37,740 nucleotides of DNA from Phycisphaerales bacterium (GTDB lineage Bacteria; Planctomycetota; Phycisphaerae; Sedimentisphaerales; Anaerobacaceae): contig CP070675.1 of the NCBI GenBank assembly GCA_020352215.1, positions 2,151,929 through 2,189,668 on the forward strand. The letters run 5' to 3'. The number at the start of each line of letters is the position of its first letter. The first letter of the stretch is position 1. This document shows, one piece after another, positions 1 through 8,517 of the stretch. The position numbers and the translations under genes were made by a program. A model generated the notes under the pieces. It was not told where the DNA came from, searched no databases, and worked only from the letters and a program-made list of their open reading frames with translations.

Positions 1-1
1 G

Positions 2-535
2 GCTTCGGAACAGGATATAGAGAAAAGTGTAGAAAACCTGGAACAAATTGTCAAGCTCATTCGCAAGGAAGAGAATGAGGATGAAATCAGACCTTTGATA
101 ACAATGATGCTTAAGAATCAATGTGCCTCAATGTCGACAAAAAGCAAAAAGGAAACGAAGGAGGATGATGAAGCAGCAAACGCTCATGTTGACTGTGTCT
201 TCTCCCTGTATATAAGCCCCTGGTTCAGGTTCTTCATCGATTACGATCCTAGGCTGGCACTGGAACAAGTCAAGTGCCCCGCGTTATTTCTGTTCGGCGA
301 GCTTGACATGCAGGTTCCGTTGGAAGTAAACAGAACGGCGATACAGGACGTATTAAAGCAAAGTGGCAACAATGACTATACGCTGAAGACGATTCCTAAG
401 GCAAACCACATGTTCCAAAGTGCAAACACCGGCAGTCCTTCCGAGTATGTGAATCTGGAAAAACAGTTTGCCCCGGGATTCTTGGAGCTTATGTCACAGT
501 GGGTACTCAAGCGTGTAGACATTGTCGCTCAATGA
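2..535 (+). CDS. Alpha/beta hydrolase, C-terminal part (5' end outside window)
   Basis: The frame is open from the first bases of the window, so the gene starts upstream and only its last 177 codons are here. The segment 'CPALFLFGELDMQVP' is the typical strand and loop carrying the catalytic Asp of serine-type alpha/beta hydrolases. 'IPKANHMF' about 45 residues later carries the catalytic His. The nucleophile Ser and any signal peptide would lie outside the window. The part before the Asp (charged helix, then 'VFSLYISPWFRFFIDYDP') looks like the lid or cap inserted in S33-type peptidases and esterases. The substrate cannot be told. Fold assignment is firm; the exact family is open. Confidence 0.75.
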   Translation, partial: ASEQDIEKSVENLEQIVKLIRKEENEDEIRPLITMMLKNQCASMSTKSKKETKEDDEAANAHVDCVFSLYISPWFRFFIDYDPRLALEQVKCPALFLFGELDMQVPLEVNRTAIQDVLKQSGNNDYTLKTIPKANHMFQSANTGSPSEYVNLEKQFAPGFLELMSQWVLKRVDIVAQ

Positions 536-854
536 GATCATTTGCAGCTTAAAAGTATCTATCCTACCCGGGATAATCCATATGAAATCGTTGAACTCTG
601 GACGGCGGCGAGTGCCGGTTGTCCGATATACAGACTCGTGAATGACTGACGAAAGCAACCGCATATGGGACCAGTTTCTTATCGACACTAATCGCTTCCG
701 CTGCGACAAGGGTATCATCGCCGGGTTTTGGCCTGGCCATCGTGCAAATCTCCAAGTAGAATCATAGGCAGCAAACGCACGCACACTGGCTTCGCTGCGC
801 TCGACCGGTGATGCGTGGTGTTGCCCAGACACAACAAGTTCAAGGAGTACTGAT
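536..854. other. Intergenic, no gene seen
   Basis: This stretch separates the hydrolase from the nitroreductase. The short frames in it have no recognisable motif and no good ribosome binding site. No terminator hairpin with a T tract and no convincing promoter was found. The ribosome binding site of the next gene (AAGGAG, about 841-846) sits at its right edge. Confidence 0.5.
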
Positions 855-1763
855 ATGCCGATTATGCACAGCATCTATCGTGAGTCCGGCAAACCCACAA
901 TTGACGCCGACACCTGCAGCCAATGCGGTGCATGTGCCAAGATATGTCCGGCCGAAGTGCTGACAATGGATGATGGGAACATCCGTGTTCGCGATGATAG
1001 CTTCTTTGGCTGTATCGCCTGCGGCCATTGCATGATGGTCTGTCCGGAAGGTGCAATCAAGGTGACGGGCCGGGGCATCTCCCCGGAGGACCTGTTGCCG
1101 CTGCCTGCCCCGGAGAACAAGGCGGGGGCGGACGCACTTGCCGCCCTGATGCAATCTCGGCGCAGCGTTCGTCGATTCAGCGACCGGGAGGTCGACGCGG
1201 AGCTTCTGGAACGCATTGTTGAGATGGCCTCGACGGCTCCGATGGGTATTCCGCCATGGGATGTCGGCTGTGTAACGGTCCGCGGTCGAGAGCAGGTACA
1301 ACAGATTACTGCCGAAGTGGTCAAAGGATATGAGGGATTCCTCAAGATATTCAAGCCTTGGCTGCTCACAATAATGCGTCCGTTTGTGGGGCGAGCGAAA
1401 TATGAGATGTTTACCCACTTCATTCGTCCCCTCGCAGAAATGTACGTCGGAGGCCATCGCGAGGGTCGTGACACGGTCTTCCATGGGGCGCCGGCGCTGC
1501 TCATCTTCTACCATTCCCCGTACGCCGACTCCGCCGACGCGGTGATCCCGTGCACCTATGCCATGTTGGCCGCGGAGTCGCTCGGGCTGGGCAGCACGGT
1601 GATCGGCGGCGCCCCGCCTGTTCTCCAGCGGAATAAGGCCCTGTGCCAGAAGTTGGGCATACCTGCCGGCAGCAAGCCGTCGATATCACTGATCCTGGGA
1701 TATCCGGCCACCAAGTTTCGACATGCCATTAGACGCCGATTCGTGGGTGCGGGCACCGCTTAG
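855..1763 (+). CDS. Nitroreductase-family flavoprotein with N-terminal 2[4Fe-4S] ferredoxin domain
   Basis: 302 aa. Residues 21-31 and 53-63 each hold a CxxCxxCxxxC cluster motif (C21, C24, C27, C31 and C53, C56, C59, C63), so the N-terminus is a bacterial-type two-cluster ferredoxin. From about residue 95 a nitroreductase fold begins with 'SRRSVRRF', the FMN-phosphate binding start seen across the family. 'AAESLGLGSTVIGG' near residue 240 is the second family hallmark. Such fusions pass electrons from the Fe-S clusters to FMN to reduce a small organic substrate in the cytoplasm, which is common in anaerobes. The start is supported by AAGGAG eight bases upstream. No operon partner is evident. 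The substrate is unknown. Confidence 0.92.
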   Translation: MPIMHSIYRESGKPTIDADTCSQCGACAKICPAEVLTMDDGNIRVRDDSFFGCIACGHCMMVCPEGAIKVTGRGISPEDLLPLPAPENKAGADALAALMQSRRSVRRFSDREVDAELLERIVEMASTAPMGIPPWDVGCVTVRGREQVQQITAEVVKGYEGFLKIFKPWLLTIMRPFVGRAKYEMFTHFIRPLAEMYVGGHREGRDTVFHGAPALLIFYHSPYADSADAVIPCTYAMLAAESLGLGSTVIGGAPPVLQRNKALCQKLGIPAGSKPSISLILGYPATKFRHAIRRRFVGAGTA

Positions 1764-2038
1764 AACATCACAGGCACAGGCTTGATACCTGGGTGTGGAA
1801 ACGATCACGTTCCTCTGCACGCAGGGGCTGCCACTTGAAACTACTGATTGTCTATAGTAGCCTCACAGTATCGTAAGGCAGAACCGAGCTTTTTGATAAC
1901 ATGGTATTTTTGGCGTTGTCGAGTTAGAGCACGTACGAAAATATGCAGTTTTAAGAGCCTGGGAAGGTAGTTCGATGACGCCCTCCGGGTGTCATCGGCA
2001 AAAACATATGATAAAACTTTAGCCAGGGGAAACTTCAA

Positions 2039-2443
2039 ATGAGAGTCTCTGACCTGCCCTTTAACAAACACATTGGGATCGAAGATCACAACGGAGCAGT
2101 GACTATCCCGGTTAAGGAATTGCATATGAATCATCTTGGAACGGTACATGCGACCGCAATTTACGGCGTTGCCGAAGCAGGTTCCGGCCAGTTCATTATC
2201 GATAATTTTGGTGGCGAGTTCCCTGATGCGGTAGCGGTTACTCATGTCGGAACGGTCAAGTACAAGTCCGCTGCCAAGGATGATATCTTTGCAGAGGTTA
2301 CTAATTCACAGCCCGACCCGCGTCAAGCATTAGATCGATTAAGACAAAAGGGCGCCGCAAAGATTGCAGTTGAGGTAAGCGTATATTCGGGCAATGAAAC
2401 CGTCGCAACCGCAACTTTCGATTGGTTCATGAGGAATGGCTAA
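2039..2443 (+). CDS. Hotdog-fold thioesterase-like protein (PaaI/DUF4442 type)
   Basis: 134 aa, a normal length for a single hotdog domain. The stretch 'KELHMNHLGTVHATAIYGVAE' covers the conserved N-H-x-G-x-x-H-A turn and central helix of PaaI/DUF4442 proteins. It is followed by beta strands ending in 'VATATFDWFMRNG'. Family members hydrolyse acyl-CoA or acyl-carrier thioesters or only bind them, usually as dimers or tetramers in the cytoplasm. There is no signal peptide. AGGGGA about eight bases before the ATG supports the start. The neighbours give no pathway clue. The fold call is good; catalysis is not shown. Confidence 0.8.
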   Translation: MRVSDLPFNKHIGIEDHNGAVTIPVKELHMNHLGTVHATAIYGVAEAGSGQFIIDNFGGEFPDAVAVTHVGTVKYKSAAKDDIFAEVTNSQPDPRQALDRLRQKGAAKIAVEVSVYSGNETVATATFDWFMRNG

Positions 2444-2741
2444 CAACGACACGCAGCACGAACGCTCTGCGCGCGTCGGTTGAAGCCGGACGTCGGGCAA
2501 GAAGAACTACAGAACCAATGAACGGCGGGAAGCATTCGCCAACCTACGAGAAGAGAGCGACATATCCTACGGGCTGCAACATCCGTAATTCTCAGCGTCA
2601 GCTTCGTAGCACGCGTAGCCGGCGAATCAGTTGCCGACAGCGCGAAGCCGTCGAATGGGTTAATTGCGTTCGCAGATGCGCCTGAACTGACCTCTCCAGG
2701 TGAGAATTGAAGCTGGCTGCTCATGACGTATTCGTTGCAAA
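2444..2741. other. Intergenic, possible coding remnants on the plus strand
   Basis: No start-to-stop gene is convincing here. Two short plus-strand stretches read like protein tails without starts: one ends '...NLREESDISYGLQHP' with a stop near 2590, and one ends '...GLIAFADAPELTSPGEN' with a stop near 2709. They are in different frames. They may be decayed gene ends or chance. Confidence 0.3.
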
Positions 2742-5189
2742 TTAGTCGCTTCGCGTCATACCTTTTCCCAGCAAAGGAAGGACTCGGGTTGCTTCCGTGG
2801 GGCCGTAGTTGAAGATTGTAAAGCCCCCCGTGGCAAGTTGACGCGTGATACTGATCTGCTCAATTAGCTTGCAGACATCGGTGGAGTCGCTCCAGACGGT
2901 CAGGCCAATTCCGGGATAGCAGGGGACCTTGCCTGTCCACGCAAGCTGGTTCTCGACCATGCGATGAAACTGACTGCTGGATGAGGTGTAGTCCATGGGG
3001 CAAACGAAGTCGAGGTATCTGCGGTCACACCAGAGCTTCCAGTCCTGGCCGACGGAGTTTCGATCGACCGGCCAGTTTCTAAAAACCGCTGCCGAAATCT
3101 TCAGGTCGGATCTGATTTGTTTCGCGCGTTGAGCTACGGCAGCAACAACAGCAGTGATCTGCTGACGCCGAAAGTCCAGCCATTTGTCTCTGAGCCTCTC
3201 AAGATTTCGCACATCGCGGGGCCAGCTATCGATCTTGCCTCCAATTGTTTTCTCAAACCGCAGGCGGCAACCGTCGCAGAAGCACGCCTCATTTCCCGGA
3301 TAACGGATATAGTCAAAGTGCAGCCCATCGACATCGTAATTGCGCCCGGTTTCGAGCATAGATTCGATCTCAAGTTCCTGGTTCTTCGGGTCAGAGGGGC
3401 ACAGCCAGCGGTCGTTTGTAGAGCCATCATACTGGACTTGTGTTCTGCCCTCCGCCTTCATTCGGGCCACGAATTCGCTGTCAGTTGCCCGGCCCATATT
3501 GAAGTTGACTTTCCAGACATGGCATTGAATCCCGTATTTCTTGCATGCGGCTACACAGAGCGCAATCTGGTCGCCTCTTTCTTCCACTGCGGGCGATGCA
3601 GGCAAGACGTCACTTCTGTAGTACGCCACACCGCCCCATAGCATGTTCGGCAGGATAGCAGTGAAGCCATTTTCGGCCAGCAGTCTGATAGCCTGATCCC
3701 AGCTCATGCCGGAAACGCCGAAGGCGCTGTGACACCAGAATGCGCGGTGTTCTCCAGCGAGAGGTCTCTGGGCCAGGCAATACGCGTCGAGCATCGCCCC
3801 CTTGGCTTTTTCTGCCGTGACGATAGCCTCGGAGAACTTATCCTCCGACAGCAGGGTCAGCGCCTGCTTGCGGAGTCTATCAGCCGATTCGAGAGATCGC
3901 AGGGCGCGGGTATCATCGGATGTAAGTTCCCGGATCCTGCCTCTGGCTGATTCGTAATCGTTGTAGGGGCCGAGTTGACCGACGGCGAGCAGGCTGCCCT
4001 CCGCTGCTTCACGCCACAGCTCAGGAGCAATATTCCCGATCATGGCCAGAAGCAGCTGCAGCTTCTTGGTTTGGTCGTCCCCGAGCAGAACGTGCGTAAG
4101 GTAGACGCAGTTTTCGCTGACTACGATGGCAGGTTTGCCGGTGGTTTGGTCCTTGTTATTGTGCCACCATGCGGCGATGCGGGCTCGCCCGTTGATAGCG
4201 GATGCTTGTTGTATGTTCCACGAAGCCTGTTGAGTGACAGGTGGAGCGCCTTTTAGCGGCTTGTCGGAAGGGCGGATTGAGGCGAAATGACCTTGATACT
4301 CCTGGCGGACATGCCGGCCGGTTCGGATACCGACCACGGGTTGAAGACGATTCGGCAGCTGATAGCAGGCGATTAGTTTTCCACCGGCCTTGATGAAGCT
4401 GGCGATCTCGTCCGCAACGCTGTCCGGCATATTCGGATTGTGTGGCAGGATGATTAGCCTAATGTCCTTCAGTCTACCAGCTGTGACATCCAGGTCGCTG
4501 AGGATTGTGGAGGAAAGACCCCCCCGGTCGAGAAAATGGGCCATGACCTCGGTGTACTCCTTGACGGAATTCACTTCGCCGGGCGCGTTGCGAGCGGCTG
4601 AGTCTCCGCGGACTATGACGACCTTTCCAGCTTCGCCAAATAGACCGACCTCTGCAATGTAGAATTCCGTATCGACGTCTTGGCCCCGCCATGCCGAGAT
4701 ACGAACGGTGTCGATGTTGCTCCAGCCGGCGGGCTGCCCTTCGATTGCCATGTCTTTTTTGTGAATCTTTACCGAAGTCCACTTGGCCTTGGCAGGGGCG
4801 TCGAAATAAGCTCTGTACCAACCATCACCACTGTGCAAATAAATGGTAAAGTTTGCTATCGGTGAGGCATCACGACAGTGGAATAAGAATTGCAGACCCT
4901 TGCGCATGCTAAGATCAAGTTTGAGATTGCGGTCCCACGAGGCGCGATCGAACTTTGTGCCTCGGAAGTTGCAGGGCATTCTGAGAGCCTTCCGGCCTCC
5001 GATGTCTACCACAGAGACGGGGCTGGTCCTGGCCATCGGTTTCCAGAGCCTCCGCGCAGATTGCTGGGAGTATGAAAGGTCATCGACAGTATCGTAGCTG
5101 GCCGTTGGTATCGGGGGCAGCTGTTCGGCCATAGTAGGCAATGCTATGCAGAAGATGGCGACGCATAGTGCTGCATTTCGGTAGGACAT
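2742..5189 (-). CDS. Secreted GH10-like (GHL10) glycosyl hydrolase with N-terminal beta-sandwich domain
   Basis: 815 aa from the ATG at 5189, chosen over an upstream ATG because AAGGAG lies 6 bases before it and a signal peptide (MSYRNAALCVAIFCIALPTMA) follows at once. Roughly residues 30-190 resemble a carbohydrate-binding beta-sandwich. Residues about 190-310 look like a GATase-like Rossmann segment ('KVVIVRGDSA...LIILPHN'). The C-terminal half is the GHL10 TIM barrel, with 'DGLHFDYIRYPG' near residues 615-630 (the acidic strand-4 motif), a CFCDGC pair just after it, and 'FVCPMDYT' later. The family acts on extracellular polysaccharides; the substrate here is unknown. It is a single gene on the minus strand. 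A region rich in helices and charges before the barrel (about 430-480) has no family I recognise. Confidence 0.85.
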   Translation of the reverse strand: MSYRNAALCVAIFCIALPTMAEQLPPIPTASYDTVDDLSYSQQSARRLWKPMARTSPVSVVDIGGRKALRMPCNFRGTKFDRASWDRNLKLDLSMRKGLQFLFHCRDASPIANFTIYLHSGDGWYRAYFDAPAKAKWTSVKIHKKDMAIEGQPAGWSNIDTVRISAWRGQDVDTEFYIAEVGLFGEAGKVVIVRGDSAARNAPGEVNSVKEYTEVMAHFLDRGGLSSTILSDLDVTAGRLKDIRLIILPHNPNMPDSVADEIASFIKAGGKLIACYQLPNRLQPVVGIRTGRHVRQEYQGHFASIRPSDKPLKGAPPVTQQASWNIQQASAINGRARIAAWWHNNKDQTTGKPAIVVSENCVYLTHVLLGDDQTKKLQLLLAMIGNIAPELWREAAEGSLLAVGQLGPYNDYESARGRIRELTSDDTRALRSLESADRLRKQALTLLSEDKFSEAIVTAEKAKGAMLDAYCLAQRPLAGEHRAFWCHSAFGVSGMSWDQAIRLLAENGFTAILPNMLWGGVAYYRSDVLPASPAVEERGDQIALCVAACKKYGIQCHVWKVNFNMGRATDSEFVARMKAEGRTQVQYDGSTNDRWLCPSDPKNQELEIESMLETGRNYDVDGLHFDYIRYPGNEACFCDGCRLRFEKTIGGKIDSWPRDVRNLERLRDKWLDFRRQQITAVVAAVAQRAKQIRSDLKISAAVFRNWPVDRNSVGQDWKLWCDRRYLDFVCPMDYTSSSSQFHRMVENQLAWTGKVPCYPGIGLTVWSDSTDVCKLIEQISITRQLATGGFTIFNYGPTEATRVLPLLGKGMTRSD

Positions 5190-5555
5190 AGCATGCTCCT
5201 TGAAAAGATCGTGGGGCATTCTTGGATTTGCCCACAAGGCGCAGTTATTCATTCAAGTATCGGGCAACCCCAAGCTATTTCAGCTGAACATTTGTCGAAT
5301 TCATAGTCTATGATACGCGCTGGGCTCTTGGGGCACAATATGAGGGTCTGCGATTGGAGAACAAGATCCTCAGGTTTGCGATTGCTGGCCGGACTCGATT
5401 TGCAGAAGAAGACAGTGTCAGAATCATGGAATTCGAAGCCTGTATGTCATGACTTGCTGCCCCTCTGGGCCGGCTGCGACTTAGCTGCTTACCTAGTCAT
5501 GCCAAGGGTCTTGTCTGCTTTCTGACAACACGAAGGGGACGACCGGTCAGATCCG
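5190..5555. other. Intergenic upstream of the glycosidase, with a small palindrome
   Basis: No convincing gene. It should contain the promoter of the minus-strand glycosidase, but no clear -35/-10 pair was found. A 13-base perfect palindrome, TCATAGTCTATGA at 5301-5313, lies about 115 bases upstream of the start codon and could be an operator. That is a guess. Confidence 0.35.
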
Positions 5556-5813
5556 CTATTTCCCGTACCGCTCGTAAATCTCGAATCGTGTGGGACATTT
5601 GCAGGTAGAGTCCGAGCCAGAGCTGCCTTCGTAGGGACAGGCTTCCGGGCTCGTGTTTCTGAGAACAAGGGTCCCCTCACCAGCGACTCTTTCAACGGGG
5701 CACAAACAGTGATTCTCACACGTAAGGCAGGCGAAGTCAGATGGGCACTTGGTTGTCCGAGCGAGAGCTCTGCTGCTGATCTGGAAGATCACGTCAATGC
5801 CTCCCGGTTCCAT
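5556..5813 (-). CDS. Small cysteine-rich protein, function unknown
   Basis: 85 aa from the ATG at 5813. Eight cysteines occur as CPSDFACLTC, ENHCLC, EACPYEG and CKC, which suggests metal binding or a disulfide knot. No signal peptide or membrane segment is visible. The frame stays open upstream to about 5927 and reads sensibly ('FCGRRVTYGTCGTGIQ', adding two more Cys), but no ATG, GTG or TTG lies there. The true start may therefore be a rare codon, or the gene may have lost its 5' end. I do not recognise the family. The regular Cys spacing argues for a real gene. It is convergent with nothing and divergent from the ECF sigma gene to its right. Confidence 0.5.
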   Translation of the reverse strand: MEPGGIDVIFQISSRALARTTKCPSDFACLTCENHCLCPVERVAGEGTLVLRNTSPEACPYEGSSGSDSTCKCPTRFEIYERYGK

Positions 5814-6099
5814 TTGGATCCCAGTACCGCACGTTCCATAAGTGACCCGACGTCCACAGAATGCTACGTCAATGATTGAGAAAAGACAAGAACAATTTCT
5901 TGGCTTTTCTCTTGCGGTTGCTTGTCAGAAGTCTCGCTCCAGAGTCGCATTGTTCCTTCCGAGCTCTCGTGAGCCACATTTTCCGTTACCAGCCGCTGTG
6001 TTTCTGCCTCTTATAGGTGGAGCGAAAACTTCGAAAGAAGGATGCTCTGGACATGGCTGGGTTCGACTGCGGGCACGCACATAGGGTGAGGGGCCTACT

Positions 6100-6672
6100 A
6101 TGAACAAACAGCTTCGGAAGGCCTTGAAAGGGCTCGCCAGCGGCGACCTGGAACGTCGGCGCCGAGCGATGGAGCCCTTTGTGCGTACCACGTTCACAAT
6201 GTTTATCAGGTGTCTTTATCGCTATCTTGGCAACGAAGTGGAGTGTGAGGATGTGCTGGAGGACATCTACGCAGACATCTGGGAGAGCCCGGAGCGTCTG
6301 TACGATGTCAACAGTGAGAAACAGCTTATCAGAACCGTCTATCTGTACTACATGCGAAAACGTCTCAGAGAAGTATATAGAAGGAGAAACAGACACATGT
6401 ACTTGTCCCAAGAGGACCTGAAGAATCTCATCGCCCCCGAATTGGGTATTCTTGAGACCGTCTCTCAATCGGAGCTCAAGCAGGCCCTGCACCTGGCGTT
6501 GGAAAAGCTCAAGGCGCGGGAGCGAACGGCGATAGAACTTTGGATGAAGGGTGTATCGAACAGAGCGATCGCCAATCAGCTCAGGACTACGGTTGGGGCA
6601 GTCAAAATGCTGGAGTATCGAACTATACTGAAGTTGAAGAAGATGTTGAGTGAATACTGTTGCGAAGCCTGA
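6100..6672 (+). CDS. ECF-type RNA polymerase sigma factor
   Basis: 190 aa. Residues about 28-95 form the sigma-70 region 2 helices, with an acidic 'EVECEDVLEDIYADIWE' segment typical of ECF factors. Residues about 130-182 form region 4, with the helix-turn-helix 'GVSNRAIANQLRTTVGAVKM' and the basic tail. It would direct RNA polymerase to a small regulon. A G-rich Shine-Dalgarno (about 6086-6094) precedes the ATG. The downstream 101-aa gene starts 30 bases after its stop, so the two are probably co-transcribed. No membrane anti-sigma factor with an obvious anchor is next to it, unlike the two other ECF genes in this window. Confidence 0.9.
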   Translation: MNKQLRKALKGLASGDLERRRRAMEPFVRTTFTMFIRCLYRYLGNEVECEDVLEDIYADIWESPERLYDVNSEKQLIRTVYLYYMRKRLREVYRRRNRHMYLSQEDLKNLIAPELGILETVSQSELKQALHLALEKLKARERTAIELWMKGVSNRAIANQLRTTVGAVKMLEYRTILKLKKMLSEYCCEA

Positions 6673-6701
6673 CTTCGCCTTCTACAGAGGAGCTGGAAAC
6701 G

Positions 6702-7007
6702 ATGCTCAAGATGAATCGAGAGACTCAAGATTTGCTTGCCGACTATGCCGGGGCTTTGCGTGATGGTCGTGTCCCGACGTTTTTGAAATCACTTACGCGC
6801 CACGAGGCCCAGACCATAGCGTCCTCCCATGACTTCTGGGACGCCGCAGAGATCACACGGGTGCTAAACAGTGTTGCATTCGCGGGTAAAGCCGTGACCC
6901 CCAATGTGCATCTGTTCGTTTCTCGTGTCGACGCCAGACTCGCCTCGCGACTTAAGAAAGCCAGGTCGCCGTCACGTCAAGAGCACAATGTTCGCACACG
7001 ACTGTAG
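6702..7007 (+). CDS. Small protein in operon with ECF sigma factor, function unknown
   Basis: 101 aa. The start at 6702 is chosen because AGAGGAG (6686-6692) lies 9 bases upstream; a longer frame from 6660 would overlap the sigma gene and lacks such a site. The protein is soluble and mostly helical, with 'TFLKSLTRHEAQTIASSHD' and a basic C-terminus (RLASRLKKARSPSRQ). It has no membrane segment, zinc-binding HxxxCxxC motif or other anti-sigma mark. From its position it could modulate the sigma factor, but that is inference only. Confidence 0.6.
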   Translation: MLKMNRETQDLLADYAGALRDGRVPTFLKSLTRHEAQTIASSHDFWDAAEITRVLNSVAFAGKAVTPNVHLFVSRVDARLASRLKKARSPSRQEHNVRTRL

Positions 7008-7144
7008 CCAAAGAGAACAAAGGCGTACAAGTGAGGACTGAGTTCCTCGCCTTGGTCCGCGCAACCTTGGCAAAGATGCACTTGGGCAAATCAAGCTTGT
7101 TGGCAGCAAGAACATGTAACCGAATGAAAAGGGGAGGTAGTGAT

Positions 7145-8407
7145 ATGAGGTTTGCAAGAATGCTAATGAGCGGGGTCGCAGTGTTAATCATAGCGATCTG
7201 CGGCTCCGGATGCGTGGGTGTTGTAGCAAGGCACACCAAATTCTATAAGACTATGATCGCCGAGCAGCCACCTGAACGACGGGTAGTTAACACGGGGCGG
7301 ATTGAAACGATCGGAAAGGGAACGAATAAGATCACGGTTCTGTATGTGAAGGGAACTCCTTACGAAATGGGTTTCCAACAGGGAAGACTGCTGAAGAACG
7401 AGCTGACAGATACTCTAAACGGAGTTTTGCGCGCGTGCTACGATCTCGCAGGCAAGGAAATAGGACTGCCTTTGGTGGCCAAGCCGGCGAGTAATTTTAT
7501 TTTGGATGAGGCTTACAAGAAGATGGAACCGTATATCCCGAAAGCCGACAGAGAAGAAATGGAGGGCCTGGCGGACGGCTCCGGGATATCACTGCGAGAC
7601 ATACAAAGGGTCCATGCCATACCCGGTCTGACTGAAACAAGCTGCTCGGCTATCGCCGCATTTGGACAAGCCACCGTCGACGGGCATCTTTACCAGCTGA
7701 GAATTCTCGACTATTTGATGGGACTTGGAATTCAGGACCACCCCACAATCACCGTCTATCAGCCTAACGAAGGGAACGCGTTCGCGAGCATCGGTTGGGC
7801 CGGCTTCATTGGTGTGATTAGTGGGATGAATGAGCAGGGAGTAGCGATAAGTGAATTGGGCTACGGGGGGCCGGGAAATCAGCAGCCTGGGATCTCTGAT
7901 CCCGAGCCACAGGAGACGTTATCCGGTATTCCTATGATATTTCTTCTCAAGAGAATCCTGCAGTACGCCGACGGTGTCGAGCAAGCTACCGCCATTATCA
8001 AGAGCGCTGATAGAACGAACTACTACGTTTATGTGGTTGGAGACGGCATAACAGTTGGAGCGGTGCCGAAGGCCAGGGGTTACATATCCACGAGCAAGTT
8101 CTGCCACGTGTACAAAGACAACGACCCCAAGTATCCGATTCCGCCCCTTGACGATGTTGTGTACGGCAGTCATTACAATGAGAAATGTTACGATCTCTTA
8201 GGGCAGTTCTATGGAAAGATCGACCCGTCGGTCATGATGGACAAGATAGCACCGGCCATCTCCATGCGCGATAACCTGCAATGCGTTGTGTACGATCCCA
8301 AGAACTTGCGACTTTGGGTGGCAAACGCCGAAGGCTCGAAGGGCAGAGCATGCGAGCAGGACTACGTGGCCTTCGAACTCGGAGATGCCCTCGAATCTGC
8401 TGAATGA
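7145..8407 (+). CDS. C45-type autoproteolytic acyltransferase/hydrolase, probable lipoprotein
   Basis: 420 aa from the ATG at 7145, which has GGGGAGGT just upstream and starts a signal sequence; the frame is open further upstream but without a ribosome site. The N-terminus MRFARMLMSGVAVLIIAIC-GSGC looks like a lipoprotein signal, with Cys at about residue 23. 'KGTPYEMGFQQGRLLKNEL' is the typical opening of the C45 / acyl-CoA:6-aminopenicillanate acyltransferase family. 'ETSCSAIAAFG' gives C167, the expected Ntn nucleophile freed by self-cleavage. Relatives cleave amides such as penicillins, bile-salt conjugates or N-acyl ethanolamines. The substrate is unknown. It sits 137 bases after the sigma operon and might be a target of it. 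Confidence 0.82.
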   Translation: MRFARMLMSGVAVLIIAICGSGCVGVVARHTKFYKTMIAEQPPERRVVNTGRIETIGKGTNKITVLYVKGTPYEMGFQQGRLLKNELTDTLNGVLRACYDLAGKEIGLPLVAKPASNFILDEAYKKMEPYIPKADREEMEGLADGSGISLRDIQRVHAIPGLTETSCSAIAAFGQATVDGHLYQLRILDYLMGLGIQDHPTITVYQPNEGNAFASIGWAGFIGVISGMNEQGVAISELGYGGPGNQQPGISDPEPQETLSGIPMIFLLKRILQYADGVEQATAIIKSADRTNYYVYVVGDGITVGAVPKARGYISTSKFCHVYKDNDPKYPIPPLDDVVYGSHYNEKCYDLLGQFYGKIDPSVMMDKIAPAISMRDNLQCVVYDPKNLRLWVANAEGSKGRACEQDYVAFELGDALESAE

Positions 8408-8426
8408 TGCAGTGCTTCAAGACAGA

Positions 8427-8469
8427 CCGCTGAACAGGCTTTCCCTCAAGGAGACTGCCTGTTCAGCGG
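8427..8469. terminator. Hairpin between convergent genes, probable terminator
   Basis: CCGCTGAACAGGC (8427-8439) and its exact reverse complement GCCTGTTCAGCGG (8457-8469) form a 13-bp stem with a 17-base loop. It lies between the ends of the C45 gene (plus) and the HEAT gene (minus). There is no T tract on either side, so a bidirectional intrinsic terminator is plausible but not proven. Confidence 0.55.
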
Positions 8470-8517
8470 CCCTCATGGCTTCCAGCTGTCGGGGTTCTGG
8501 CCGGCTTGCCCACTTGT

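Noticed and set aside
494..874. Minus-strand frames of 126 and 63 aa over the first intergenic region
   Set aside because: No motif, no ribosome site, and they overlap the hydrolase end and the nitroreductase start.
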